Positions 26,651 to 35,128 of a DNA stretch of 64,000 nucleotides are shown here, one piece after another. The notes below the pieces were generated by a model. The model was not told the DNA's origin, ran no database searches, and was given only the letters and a program-made list of their open reading frames with translations. Both the position numbers and the translations under genes were made by a program. Location: positions 930,001 to 994,000 of the forward strand of contig NZ_AP025518.1 in assembly GCF_022179545.1 (NCBI RefSeq), in the 5' to 3' direction. Position 1 is the first letter of the stretch; every line of letters starts with the position of its first letter. Source of the stretch: Mycolicibacterium fortuitum subsp. fortuitum (GTDB lineage Bacteria > Actinomycetota > Actinomycetes > Mycobacteriales > Mycobacteriaceae).

Positions 26651-28215
26651 CGGCCGCTCTCCAGCCAGTGCAGATAGTTCGAATACCGTTGGTAGAGATA
26701 CTTCAACGCGACCAGATCATCGAAATCACGGCCGTAGATCTTGCCGACGCCCGAGACCGCGGAGATGCGGGCCTCGATCGTGGTGAGCCGCCGCGACACC
26801 TCGAGGGCGTCCAATCCGTCGAGACCGCGGCCGAACTGGTCGAGCAGCTCGGCCACCGGATCCTCGTCCTCACGCGCCAGCGCGACGAACTCCCGGCACG
26901 AGGTGTCGAACAGGTCGGTCAGCCAGCTCGCCGGGTCCGATGCCAGTTCCCGGTCGGCGCCTGTGTCGAACCGGGGATGGGCAGTATTCGGCAACAGCTT
27001 GCCGCGCAAGGCGAACGGCACCATCGCCCGCACATCCTCGAGTGTGACGGTGTCGTTGCCCCGGAACCAGGCCAGCGCCTTGGCGTAGAGCACCAGGTTC
27101 TGCAGCGAGCGGACCGACACCCCGTTGACGGTCTGCGCGCCGAGATCCACCTGCAGGTCGGCACCCGAATTGGCGTCGATGATCTGCTCGACCTCAAGTC
27201 CGGCCGTGGCCACCACATCCTTGGTCCGGTACTCGAAGCGGCGACCGCCGTGCTGGACGAACTCGAAGTGGCTGACGAAGAACTCCAACCTACGGCGCAC
27301 GTCGGTAGGCACCGGAACCGCACGGATCTGCTCGACCATCGCCGTTTGCTCGGCGGCGCCGAACACCAGCTCGGGCGGCACATTGTCCTCCGGACGGTCA
27401 CCGGCCTCCACGCGGCTCACCAGCTCATCGAGGAACCGGCTGTTGAAGCCGAAAGCCTGTACGGTCACGTCGATGCGGTCGCGCAGCGCCTGGATCACCG
27501 GGAAGGTGCCACCGCCGCCGTCGTCGTTGGCGGTGAAGAACCAGCTCTCCACCCCGTGTTCCGGTGCGGTGACGTGCATCTGGTCGTGGCTTTCCACATA
27601 ACCCTCGGCGACCACGGTCAGCAGCGCCGACTGGGTCTTGGTCGGAATCCGGTTGTACTCGTCGAGGATCTTGACCGGTGCGGTCAGCCAGCTCTTCCAG
27701 GCGATGGTGATCTCGGTCAGGCTTCCCGCCTGTACCAGGTCGCGCGGCAACGGGATCCCGACCAGGTCGCCGACGGTCAGTTGCGGCTGGCCCTGCTGGA
27801 CATGGCGGCGCACATCGGCGGGGGAGGACCCGGCCAGCACGCCCATCAACACAGCCAGTGTGGTCTTGCCGCGGCCGGGACCTCCGATCAGCAGACACCT
27901 TCCGCCGACGGCGAAAGTCAACAGCGGGACAAGGACATTGGAGGAGTAGGCGGGTTGTTTGGGCAGGCTCAACGACGCGCCGGCATCACCGAGCGGGTAG
28001 CTGACCGTGGTGTCCGAGCCGAATTCGACGTCGTAGAACGGGGAGATCACGGCCTTGTTGATCAGCCAGAAGTAGACGCGGCGGAGTTTCTCGTCGAGAG
28101 TGACCGTCTGCGCCGCCGGCGGGGTGAACAGGTCGGCGGCGGTGAGCCCGGCAGCCGGAGAGTGTCCGACGGGCAAGGTCGGCGACTTGGATACCGCGCT
28201 CCACCTGGTCGTCAT
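26647..28215 (-). CDS. moxR: MoxR-family AAA+ ATPase
   Basis: 522 residues, longer than typical MoxR (about 330) because of an N-terminal region of about 110 residues and a C-terminal extension. Walker A LIGGPGRGKTTLAVL (about 107-121), Walker B VKILDEYNRIP (about 186-196), sensor 1 SWFFTANDDGGG, arginine-finger region ALRDRIDVTV, and the lid with VSVRSLQNLVLYAKALAW. MoxR ATPases act as chaperones that activate VWA partners. First gene of a five-gene operon in which every junction overlaps (4, 4, 8, 8 bp). Preceded by 52 bp with AGGGGGCC near the ATG as a possible ribosome site. Confidence 0.85.
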   Translation of the reverse strand: MTTRWSAVSKSPTLPVGHSPAAGLTAADLFTPPAAQTVTLDEKLRRVYFWLINKAVISPFYDVEFGSDTTVSYPLGDAGASLSLPKQPAYSSNVLVPLLTFAVGGRCLLIGGPGRGKTTLAVLMGVLAGSSPADVRRHVQQGQPQLTVGDLVGIPLPRDLVQAGSLTEITIAWKSWLTAPVKILDEYNRIPTKTQSALLTVVAEGYVESHDQMHVTAPEHGVESWFFTANDDGGGGTFPVIQALRDRIDVTVQAFGFNSRFLDELVSRVEAGDRPEDNVPPELVFGAAEQTAMVEQIRAVPVPTDVRRRLEFFVSHFEFVQHGGRRFEYRTKDVVATAGLEVEQIIDANSGADLQVDLGAQTVNGVSVRSLQNLVLYAKALAWFRGNDTVTLEDVRAMVPFALRGKLLPNTAHPRFDTGADRELASDPASWLTDLFDTSCREFVALAREDEDPVAELLDQFGRGLDGLDALEVSRRLTTIEARISAVSGVGKIYGRDFDDLVALKYLYQRYSNYLHWLESGR

Positions 28216-28267
28216 CCGGCCCCCTCCCGTCGGGCCAATGTTAGCCGCCCCACCCTGGCAGAGAGGC

Positions 28268-29080
28268 TCAGGCGAGCTCGACCACGACGGGCGCGTGGTC
28301 GCTGGGCGCCGTCGTGCCCTTCTTGGGGCGGCGTTCGTCCTTCACGATCTCGGCGCCGGTGACGCGCGAGGCCAGGCCGGGAGAGCCGAGGATGAAGTCG
28401 ATGCGCATCCCGCGGCGCTTCTGGAAGGCCAGCTGGGTGTAGTCCCAGTAGGTGTAGATCCCGGGGCCTTCGGTGAAAGGCCGCACCACATCGGTGAACT
28501 GGGCGTCGTGCATGGCCTGGAAGGCGGCCCGCTCGGGCTCGGACACATGGGTGCTGCCCTTGAAGGCTGCCATGTCCCACACGTCCTCATCTTTGGGGGC
28601 GATGTTCCAGTCGCCGACCAGTGCGATGGGCTGCTCCGGATCTTCTTTCAACCACCCGGCAGCGGTATTCCGCAGGGCGGCAAGCCAATCCAGCTTGTAC
28701 GCGTAATGCGGATCGGCCAGTGTGCGGCCGTTGGGCACATACAGGCTCCACACCCGCACCCCACCGCAGGTCGCCCCGAGGGCGCGGGCCTCGGCGGTGG
28801 CCTCCTCTTCAGGCTTGCTGCTCCAGGTCGGCTGGCCTTCGAACCCGATCTCGACATCGTCGAGTCCGACCCGGGACGCGATGGCCACGCCATTCCACTG
28901 GTTGAGCCCGACGTGGGCGACCTCGTAGCCCAGGGCCGCGAACGGCATCATCGGGAACTGCGCGTCGGTGCACTTGGTTTCCTGCATGGCCAGCACGTCG
29001 ACATCGGCTCTCTCCAGCCAGTCGATCACGCGGTCCGCGCGGGTTCGGATCGAGTTGACGTTCCAGGTGGCCAGGCGCAT
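28268..29080 (-). CDS. xthA: Exodeoxyribonuclease III / AP endonuclease
   Basis: 270 residues, full length. Conserved EEP-nuclease motifs: ATWNVNSIRTR, MQETKC (Glu metal ligand), WNGVAIASR, YVPNGR, GDWNIAP (Asp/Asn), WDYTQLAFQKRRGMRIDFIL and the C-terminal SDHAPVVV with the catalytic Asp-His. It cuts DNA at abasic sites in base-excision repair. A TAACCT -10-like element lies eight bases before the ATG. Same strand and neighbourhood as the GNAT gene and def, as with M. tuberculosis Rv0427c-Rv0429c. Confidence 0.93.
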   Translation of the reverse strand: MRLATWNVNSIRTRADRVIDWLERADVDVLAMQETKCTDAQFPMMPFAALGYEVAHVGLNQWNGVAIASRVGLDDVEIGFEGQPTWSSKPEEEATAEARALGATCGGVRVWSLYVPNGRTLADPHYAYKLDWLAALRNTAAGWLKEDPEQPIALVGDWNIAPKDEDVWDMAAFKGSTHVSEPERAAFQAMHDAQFTDVVRPFTEGPGIYTYWDYTQLAFQKRRGMRIDFILGSPGLASRVTGAEIVKDERRPKKGTTAPSDHAPVVVELA

Positions 29081-29084
29081 GGGG

Positions 29085-29325
29085 TTAGAGGTTACGGGCG
29101 GCGGCCTGACCCAGGAACGCCCGGGCGGCAGGACCGGGGTCCCTGCCGATGGCCGGACCGGCCCGGACCAGGTCGATGACCGCGGTCATCACGTCGACCC
29201 CGAGCTCGCCCGCTTCCAGACCCAGGGGCGGGCAGAAGCCCGCAGGGCTCAGAACGTGAGCAACGCATGCCGGGGCGCCGGTTATCTCACCGGACAGCTC
29301 ATCCGGGTCGACGGCGGTGCCAGCG
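29085..29325. other. Intergenic relic region between xthA and the GNAT gene
   Basis: No complete gene. Read on the minus strand, roughly 29085-29260 has high GC at third positions and reads GLEAGELGVDVMTAVIDLV...AAARNL before a stop just ahead of xthA, without a recognisable family or start. On the plus strand the 3' end of a short-chain dehydrogenase begins near 29271. Both look like leftovers of rearrangement. Confidence 0.4.
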
Positions 29326-29339
29326 TCAGCGCGGCGTGA
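29271..29339 (+). pseudogene. Relic 3' end of a short-chain dehydrogenase/reductase gene
   Basis: The plus strand encodes AGYLTGQLIRVDGGASVSAA followed by a stop. This is the very typical SDR C-terminus (YLTGQ...VDGG). No SDR sequence is found upstream on this strand, so only about 22 codons survive. The final bases overlap the end of the convergent GNAT gene by 14 bp. Confidence 0.65.
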
Positions 29340-30228
29340 GTACGTCTTCGACTGCGACATAACGGGTTTGGTGGTGCAACCGGAAACCCAGCGTGGTGTA
29401 CAGCGCGATGGCTGCGTGGTTGTCGACCTCCACCTGTACGTATGCCCGCCGAGCACCGGACTCGGCACCCCAGGCCAGCAGCGCCTCACACACCGCCCGG
29501 GCGTGCCCCTGTCCCCGATGGGCGGGAGAGACCCGGACCGACGAGATACCCAGCCAGGGCGTGCCGTCCGGGGCCGTCGTCACCGCGCCGCGGCCGACCG
29601 CGCATCCGGACACTGTCGCGAACGTCAGCCGTCCGTCGATCACGGCCGTCAGGACATCGACGGGGACGTCGCGTTCGTAGATCGCCAGCCACTGGGCGTC
29701 GGGTTGCTGCGCCAGCGTGGCGGTCGGTGTCGTGGGCGCCGCTGCCGGCTCACGCACCATGACCCGGGCCGGCTTGATACCGGGAGTCCGAATCGGCAGC
29801 AGGCGCTCCGGCAGGGCCAGCCAGGCCGGCAGATCACGTTCGCGATACCAGTCCCGCACTAGGGCGAGGTGGGCGATCTGCGCCGACACGTCCAACGGGA
29901 TAGCCGAATTGGCGCGGCTGGTGATGCCATGCCCGGCGCGCAGCAGCCACCCACCCGACCATTGCTGCTCGACACCCGGCCACGCCAGGGCGGCCGCGTG
30001 TTCGAGCGCGCGAATCTCCGAGGCGCGCACCGGGGTGTGCGACAGCTCGCGCACGGTGACGACGTCGGCCGGGGCGATATCGACCAGCTCGCCGTCCTTC
30101 GTACGGATCAGCACTGTCGGCTCGAGGCGTTCCAGGTGTCCGATGACGTCGGTGAGCGGCTTGGCCGAACCGGCGGGCAGCCGGTAGCGCAGGCTGACGC
30201 GGGACCCGAGGACGGGCAAGTCGGGCAT
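29326..30228 (-). CDS. GNAT-family N-acetyltransferase
   Basis: 300 residues. The N-terminal half (to about 150) contains a beta-barrel-like part (VLGSRVSLRYRLPAGSAKPLTDVIGHL) and a regulatory or substrate domain. The C-terminal GNAT core has the acetyl-CoA loop SSVRVSPAHRGQGHARAVCEAL (about 225-246), then VEVDNHAAIALYTTLGFRLH. Acceptor unknown. Its ATG overlaps the def stop (TGATG), so it is co-translated with peptide deformylase; this pair is conserved in M. tuberculosis (Rv0428c-Rv0429c, from memory). Confidence 0.85.
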   Translation of the reverse strand: MPDLPVLGSRVSLRYRLPAGSAKPLTDVIGHLERLEPTVLIRTKDGELVDIAPADVVTVRELSHTPVRASEIRALEHAAALAWPGVEQQWSGGWLLRAGHGITSRANSAIPLDVSAQIAHLALVRDWYRERDLPAWLALPERLLPIRTPGIKPARVMVREPAAAPTTPTATLAQQPDAQWLAIYERDVPVDVLTAVIDGRLTFATVSGCAVGRGAVTTAPDGTPWLGISSVRVSPAHRGQGHARAVCEALLAWGAESGARRAYVQVEVDNHAAIALYTTLGFRLHHQTRYVAVEDVLTPR

Positions 30229-30821
30229 CAGTGCCCGAACGGGTCCGGCACCTCACCGGGCATCCAGGACAGGCCCGGAACGCCCCATCCGTTGCGCTTG
30301 ACGGTCTTCTTCGCAGCCCGCGCGTAGCGCCCCACGAGGCGGTCGATGTAGAGGAACCCGTCGAGGTGTCCGGTCTCGTGCTGCAGCATCCGGGCAAACA
30401 AGTCGGTGCCCTCGAGGGTGACCGGAGAACCGTCGGCGTCCAGGCCCGTGACGCGCGCCCAGTCGGCCCGGCCGGTCGGGAAATTCTCGCCCGGCACCGA
30501 GAGGCAGCCTTCCTCGTCGTCGTCGGGATCGGGCATGGTCTCGGGAACCTCCGAGGTCTCCAGCACCGGATTGATGACGACTCCGCGGCGGCGGGTGGTG
30601 TGACCGCGCGTCGGGGCGCAGTCATAGACGAACAACCGCTTGGCCACGCCGATCTGGTTGGCGGCCAAGCCAACGCCGTTCGCGGCGTCCATCGTGTCGA
30701 ACATGTTCTGGATGAGTTCGGGCAGATCTGCGGGCAGCGAACCGTCCGGGCCGACGGGCACCGGCTCGGTCGGCGTGTGCAGAACGGGATCCCCGACGAT
30801 GCAAATCGGTACGACGGCCAT
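30228..30821 (-). CDS. def: Peptide deformylase
   Basis: 197 residues with all three motifs: [10 protein letters not shown] (about 50-59), EGCLSVPGE (about 104-112, Cys metal ligand) and QHETGHLDG (about 146-154, HExxH metal site with Glu). It removes the N-formyl group from new proteins. The region between motifs 1 and 2 contains an Arg/Asp-rich insertion ([21 protein letters not shown]), as in mycobacterial deformylases. A TAAGCT -10 six bases upstream suggests a leaderless message. First gene of a def-GNAT operon. Confidence 0.93.
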   Translation of the reverse strand: MAVVPICIVGDPVLHTPTEPVPVGPDGSLPADLPELIQNMFDTMDAANGVGLAANQIGVAKRLFVYDCAPTRGHTTRRRGVVINPVLETSEVPETMPDPDDDEEGCLSVPGENFPTGRADWARVTGLDADGSPVTLEGTDLFARMLQHETGHLDGFLYIDRLVGRYARAAKKTVKRNGWGVPGLSWMPGEVPDPFGH

Positions 30822-30827
30822 GGGGGA

Positions 30828-30833
30828 AGCTTA
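30828..30833 (-). promoter_or_regulatory. Putative -10 of def
   Basis: TAAGCT on the minus strand ends six bases before the def ATG (30821), fitting TANNNT and leaderless spacing. The remaining sequence up to 30959 carries no other clear signal; a 6-bp GTGGTT/AACCAC repeat there is too weak to call. Confidence 0.4.
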
Positions 30834-30959
30834 AGGTGGCAATGCTTCTCGCCCGACTCGCGGGTTTATGTGTCAGCTCAACCCAGCAAGCCGTGGTTGA
30901 ATAATCGCCGAACCACAGCGATGTAATTTCTCAAGTGTCGGAAGGGTCCAAGGAGCGAT

Positions 30960-31271
30960 ATGGACGGCGCCATGGCGCGGGCTGAGCAATCCGGGGACGA
31001 CTCTGGCCTGAGTGATGGCCTCACCCGCCGCGAGCACGATATTTTGGCCTTCGAACGCCAGTGGTGGAAGTACGCCGGCAGCAAGGAAGACGCGATCAAG
31101 GAGCTCTTCTCGATGTCTGCCACGCGGTACTACCAGGTGCTCAACGCGTTGGTGGACCGGCCCGAGGCGCTGGCTGCCGACCCCATGCTGGTCAAGCGAC
31201 TGCGGCGGCTGCGTGCCAGCCGTCAGAAGGCACGCGCCGCGCGGCGGCTCGGCTTCGATATCACGACTTAA
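30960..31271 (+). CDS. DUF3263 helix-turn-helix-like protein
   Basis: 103 residues, ATG at 30960 preceded by AAGGAG. The DUF3263 core is GLTRREHDILAFERQWWKYAGSKEDAIKELFSMSATRYYQVLNALVDRPEAL, with helix-turn-helix spacing (KEDAIKELFSMSATRYYQVLN) and a basic C-terminus (KRLRRLRASRQKARAARRLG). A sigma-like or DNA-binding role is likely but not shown. Matches the position of Rv0430. Divergent from def with a 138-bp gap; followed by virR 74 bp later. Confidence 0.82.
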   Translation: MDGAMARAEQSGDDSGLSDGLTRREHDILAFERQWWKYAGSKEDAIKELFSMSATRYYQVLNALVDRPEALAADPMLVKRLRRLRASRQKARAARRLGFDITT

Positions 31272-31332
31272 AGGTCTTCCCGCACGCGAGGAGGACAAAT
31301 GGGCGGAGTGAGGGATCGGGCGGTTCGCTCGA

Positions 31333-31338
31333 TACAGT
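31333..31338 (+). promoter_or_regulatory. Putative -10 of virR
   Basis: TACAGT ends seven bases before the ATG at 31346, fitting TANNNT and leaderless spacing. The short gap after the DUF3263 gene (31272-31345) holds no ribosome site at the proper distance. Confidence 0.4.
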
Positions 31339-31345
31339 GGTGGCG

Positions 31346-31819
31346 ATGAATCAGCGAGACTCCTCCGGGCTGCCCCTGCGCGCCATGGTCATGGTGCTGT
31401 TGTTCCTCGGGGTGGTTTTCCTGCTGGTCGGTTTCCAGGCGATCGGCTCCGACGACGACTCCGCGGACCAGTCGTCGCCCGTGGCGACCACGACCACGAC
31501 GACCACCGCCACGAAGACATCGGCAAAGGCCGAACCCGCACCCGAGGTCAAGGCCGACGTCCGGGTGTACAACGTCTCCGATGTCGCCGGAGCGGCCGAG
31601 ACCACGGCCAACCGCCTGCGCGAGGCGCACTGGAACGTCACCGACACCGGCAACCTCACGATGGAGGGTGTCGCCGGCACCACGGTGTTCTTCGGTGAGA
31701 CCGCGGGGGAGAAGGAAGCCGCCGAAGCCGTAGGTAAGGCGATCCAGGCTCCCGTCGAACCCCGACGTGCCGAACTTCTCGAGCAACCACCGGGCGTGAT
31801 CGTGGTAGTCACCGGCTAG
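31346..31819 (+). CDS. virR: VirR-like LytR_C-domain envelope protein
   Basis: 157 residues from the ATG at 31346. One membrane helix ([21 protein letters not shown], about 13-33), a Thr/Ser/Ala linker, then a LytR_C domain ([34 protein letters not shown]...TTVFFG). The M. tuberculosis counterpart Rv0431 (VirR) affects cell-wall permeability and membrane vesicle release. The symbol is assigned by domain layout and by neighbours (DUF3263 before, sodC after). Its TAG stop forms part of the sodC -10. Confidence 0.82.
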   Translation: MNQRDSSGLPLRAMVMVLLFLGVVFLLVGFQAIGSDDDSADQSSPVATTTTTTTATKTSAKAEPAPEVKADVRVYNVSDVAGAAETTANRLREAHWNVTDTGNLTMEGVAGTTVFFGETAGEKEAAEAVGKAIQAPVEPRRAELLEQPPGVIVVVTG

Positions 31820-31822
31820 GCT
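31817..31822 (+). promoter_or_regulatory. Putative -10 of sodC overlapping the virR stop codon
   Basis: TAGGCT ends seven bases before the sodC ATG (31830) and fits TANNNT; its first three bases are the virR stop. This would give sodC its own leaderless transcript as well as read-through from virR. Confidence 0.35.
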
Positions 31823-31829
31823 TTGGGCC

Positions 31830-32540
31830 ATGCTTAAGTCCGTCGGTGTTGCCGTCCTGTTCGCCGCCCCTGTCGTCGCACTGAGCGCCTGCAGCCCTCC
31901 CGGCCAGGTCCCGTCCGACACGCCCGGTACCACCCCGGCAATCTGGACCGGGTCGCCCTCGCCCTCGGCCGCTCCCGGTGAGCACGGCAGCGGGCACGGT
32001 GCGCCGGCCACCAGCGGCGGCGAGACCCTGACCGCTGAGCTCAAGACCGCCGACGGCACGTCGGTGGCAACCGCTGACTTCCAGTTCGCCGACGGCTTCG
32101 CCACCGTGACCGTCGAGACCACCGCCCCGGGCAAGCTGGCTCCGGGATTCCACGGCCTGCACATCCACTCCGTCGGCAAGTGTGAGGCCAACTCCGTGGC
32201 TCCCACCGGCGGTGCGCCCGGCGACTTCAACTCCGCCGGTGGCCATTTCCAGGTGTCCGGGCACAGCGGGCATCCCTCCAGCGGTGACCTGAGCTCGCTG
32301 CAGATCCGCGCTGACGGGTCCGGCAAGTTGGTGACCACCACCGACGCGTTCACCGCTCAGGATCTGCTGGGCGGCGCCAAGACCGCCATCATCATCCACG
32401 AGAAGTCGGACAACTTCGCCAACATCCCGCCGGAGAAGTACCAGCAGGTCATCGGTGGTGCACCCGGCCCCGATCAGGCGACCTTGGCCACCGGCGACGC
32501 CGGAAGTCGGGTGGCGTGCGGTGTTATCGGCGCCGGCTGA
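31830..32540 (+). CDS. sodC: Cu,Zn superoxide dismutase lipoprotein
   Basis: 236 residues. Signal peptide with lipobox VALSAC (Cys about residue 21), then a disordered Ser/Pro/Gly region and the SOD fold. Metal ligands are visible: [13 protein letters not shown] (two His), [18 protein letters not shown] (bridging and zinc ligands) and IIIHEK; the disulfide Cys are in GKCEAN and RVACGV. It removes superoxide outside the membrane. Ortholog position of Rv0432. The 3' end overlaps the next gene by 20 bp. Confidence 0.92.
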   Translation: MLKSVGVAVLFAAPVVALSACSPPGQVPSDTPGTTPAIWTGSPSPSAAPGEHGSGHGAPATSGGETLTAELKTADGTSVATADFQFADGFATVTVETTAPGKLAPGFHGLHIHSVGKCEANSVAPTGGAPGDFNSAGGHFQVSGHSGHPSSGDLSSLQIRADGSGKLVTTTDAFTAQDLLGGAKTAIIIHEKSDNFANIPPEKYQQVIGGAPGPDQATLATGDAGSRVACGVIGAG

Positions 32541-33651
32541 CAGCCGCATCGATTTCGCCGGGTCGCCCCGGCCCACCGTCGGCGTCGAGTGGGAGTTCGC
32601 TCTCGTCGACGCCGACACTCGTGATCTGAGCAACGGAGCCGCCGAGGTGATCGCCGAGGTCGGCGAGAGCCCGCACGTGCACAAGGAGTTGCTGCGCAAC
32701 ACCATCGAGATCGTCACCGGAATCTGCGACAACACCGGTGAGGCGATGGATGACCTGCGCAGCACCCTTGGGCCCGTACGCAAGATCGTGCACGACCGCG
32801 GCATGGAGCTGTTCTGCGCGGGCACCCATCCGTTCGCGAAATGGTCGGCGCAACAGCTGACCGACGCACCGAGATATGCCGAGCTGATCAAGCGCACCCA
32901 GTGGTGGGGTCGGCAGATGCTGATCTGGGGCGTGCATGTGCACGTCGGGATCTCCTCGGCGCACAAGGTGATGCCGATCATCTCCTCACTGCTCAACCAG
33001 TATCCGCACCTGCTGGCGCTGTCGGCGTCCTCACCGTTCTGGGACGGTGAGGACACCGGGTACGCCAGCAACCGGGCGATGATGTTTCAGCAGTTGCCCA
33101 CAGCGGGATTGCCGTTCCAGTTCCAGACGTGGCCGGAGTTCGAGGGTTTCGTCCACGACCAGAAGAAGACCGGCATCATCGACCATCTCAACGAGATCCG
33201 TTGGGATATCAGGCCCTCGCCGCATCTGGGCACCGTCGAGGTCCGCATCTTCGACGGGGTGTCGAATGTGCGGGAGCTCGGTGCGCTGGTCGCGCTCACC
33301 CACTGCCTGATCGTCGATCTGGACCGCAGGCTCGACGCGGGTGAACAGCTGCCCACCATGCCGCCGTGGCATGTCCAGGAGAACAAGTGGCGCGCCGCCC
33401 GTTACGGCCTGGACGCCGTGATCATCCTGGACGCCGAGAGCAACGAGCGGCTGGTCACCGAGGACCTCGACGAACTACTGAATCACCTTGAGCCGGTGGC
33501 CAAGTCATTGGGATGCGCTGACGAGCTGGCATCGGTCACCGACATCTATCACGGCGGCGGCTCGTATCAACGGCAGCGTCGCGTGGCTGAGGAGAACGAC
33601 GGCGACCTGCGCGAAGTCGTCGACGCACTGGTCGGTGAACTCCAACTGTGA
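32521..33651 (+). CDS. ybdK: YbdK-type carboxylate-amine ligase (glutamate-cysteine ligase-like)
   Basis: 376 residues from the GTG at 32521, which overlaps the end of sodC. Features of the GCS2/YbdK fold: [12 protein letters not shown] (metal-binding Glu), [67 protein letters not shown]. YbdK has weak glutamate-cysteine ligase activity; the physiological substrate is not known, and mycobacteria make ergothioneine precursors with a different enzyme (EgtA). Position matches Rv0433. The stop overlaps the start region of the next gene. Confidence 0.85.
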   Translation: MLSAPADSRIDFAGSPRPTVGVEWEFALVDADTRDLSNGAAEVIAEVGESPHVHKELLRNTIEIVTGICDNTGEAMDDLRSTLGPVRKIVHDRGMELFCAGTHPFAKWSAQQLTDAPRYAELIKRTQWWGRQMLIWGVHVHVGISSAHKVMPIISSLLNQYPHLLALSASSPFWDGEDTGYASNRAMMFQQLPTAGLPFQFQTWPEFEGFVHDQKKTGIIDHLNEIRWDIRPSPHLGTVEVRIFDGVSNVRELGALVALTHCLIVDLDRRLDAGEQLPTMPPWHVQENKWRAARYGLDAVIILDAESNERLVTEDLDELLNHLEPVAKSLGCADELASVTDIYHGGGSYQRQRRVAEENDGDLREVVDALVGELQL

Positions 33652-33662
33652 GGATGAGGGAT

Positions 33663-34079
33663 ATGCGGCTGCGGATCGTGACGGGGATTGTGGTGGCAGG
33701 CGTGGTCCTCTCGGGCTGTAGCAACGTCACCGCCGGAACGCCCATGGCCGATCCCGACCAGACCGGGATCTCCACGACGACGACCACCAAGCGGCGGCCC
33801 AGCAGCACCGCGTCACCGTCGACCCCGGCTTTCCCGTCACCGGGCAGCAGCGGCAGGGCAAGCACGCCGCCGCCCAACGGGATGTCGACCACCTGCCGGG
33901 AGTACGCGTCGATGGACGAGGCCACCCAGCTCGGCATGGTCGAGCTGCTGGCCAAGAACGGCTACGCGGGCATGAAGAAGAACCCGTACATCTGGACCTC
34001 GTTCATCGGAGCCATGTGTGTGCTCGGCGATCGGGACGCCACTGTCGTCGAGGCCATCAACAAAAAGGTGCCTGGCTGA
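33663..34079 (+). CDS. Small lipoprotein, unknown function
   Basis: 138 residues from the ATG at 33663, which gives a clean lipoprotein signal MRLRIVTGIVVAGVVLSGC (lipobox LSGC); the GTG at 33648 overlapping the upstream stop is an alternative. A Thr/Ser/Pro-rich linker (residues 25-65) is followed by a domain with two Cys (TTCREYASMDEATQLGMVELLAKNG, GAMCVLGDRDATVVEAINKKV), the pattern of small mycobacterial antigen-type lipoproteins. The last 23 bp are shared with the convergent Lrp gene. Confidence 0.7.
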   Translation: MRLRIVTGIVVAGVVLSGCSNVTAGTPMADPDQTGISTTTTTKRRPSSTASPSTPAFPSPGSSGRASTPPPNGMSTTCREYASMDEATQLGMVELLAKNGYAGMKKNPYIWTSFIGAMCVLGDRDATVVEAINKKVPG

Positions 34080-35070
34080 GATCCCTGACGTCCCTGGGAT
34101 GAATTGCCTTGTAGTGCACTGAGATATATGGCCAGGCCTGCATCGCGGTGACACCGTCCAGGCCGCGGATGCTCTCGTCGAGCACGTTGAGCAGATCCTC
34201 GCCGCAGGTGGTGAGCACCTCCGCCAGGACGTCCCAGCGACCGGCGGTCAGCGCCACGTAAGAGACTGCCTCCACACGCGTCAGCGCCTCGGCCACCCGC
34301 TGTGCGCCGGCCCGCCCGTCCGTGCGGATCGCCACCCAACTGCTGTGGCGATAACCGAGGCGCAGCGGGTTGGCTATGCACATCACCCGGGCTGCGCCGG
34401 TGTCCACGATTCGGCTGTACCGCGACCGGATGGTGCTCTCGGACAAGCCCAGGGCGGAAGCGAAGTCGCGGAACGCGGCCCTGCCGTCGACAGCGAGCCG
34501 CGTCAGGATCGCCCGGTCGATGTCGTCGAGCGGGCGGGGGCGTACCGCACCGTCGGCCAACGCACCCGACAGCCGAGCCTGCTGATAGTGCAGCCGCAGG
34601 TAGGGGAGAAGCTCGACCGAACCCACTCCCGGCAGGGCTGCTATCCGTCCGAACGCCACATCGTGAAGCTCGCGGGCGTCCGTGCAGACCAGCTCCAGCA
34701 CCACCCCGTACGGGCCGGACGTCGCCGTCACGTAGTCGGCTTCGGGCAACAGCGCCAGCTCAGCGGCGAGCTCGACCGGGGTGCGCGCGCCGTCCACCGT
34801 GAGCAGCGCCAGGCCCAGCGCCCCGTATCCGAGGACAGCCGGATCGGTGACGGCGGCGATGGAAATGTAGCCCTCGCTCAACAGCCGCGAAACACGGCGG
34901 CGCGCAGCCTTTTCCGTGATGTCAGCCCGGCGGCCGAGCTCGGCGTAGGGAATGCGGCCGTCGGCCTGCAGCAGTTCGATCAATTGGCGGTCCACCGCGT
35001 CGAGTTCGGTGTACCCCGGATCAGACAGCAGCGTGCGGGCGCTGTCAAGCTCCGCTGACGGTGGCATCAC
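34057..35070 (-). CDS. Regulator with two Lrp/AsnC units in one chain
   Basis: 337 residues, about twice a normal Lrp/AsnC protein. Unit 1: HTH at about 22-70 (LDAVDRQLIELLQADGRIPYAELGRRADITEKAARRRVSRL) and a ligand domain to about 160. Unit 2: HTH at about 180-225 (LDDIDRAILTRLAVDGRAAFRDFASALGLSESTIRSRYSRI) and a second ligand domain ending TAMQAWPYISVHYK. Such fused proteins usually sense amino acids or related ligands. Divergent from the Lon-N gene (58 bp gap); target unknown. Confidence 0.8.
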   Translation of the reverse strand: MMPPSAELDSARTLLSDPGYTELDAVDRQLIELLQADGRIPYAELGRRADITEKAARRRVSRLLSEGYISIAAVTDPAVLGYGALGLALLTVDGARTPVELAAELALLPEADYVTATSGPYGVVLELVCTDARELHDVAFGRIAALPGVGSVELLPYLRLHYQQARLSGALADGAVRPRPLDDIDRAILTRLAVDGRAAFRDFASALGLSESTIRSRYSRIVDTGAARVMCIANPLRLGYRHSSWVAIRTDGRAGAQRVAEALTRVEAVSYVALTAGRWDVLAEVLTTCGEDLLNVLDESIRGLDGVTAMQAWPYISVHYKAIHPRDVRDLSQAPFC

Positions 35071-35128
35071 CCGAGGTTACCGGCTCGGGTGCATTGACCA
35101 AACCGAAGGCGAGGACGATTCTGGCCCC

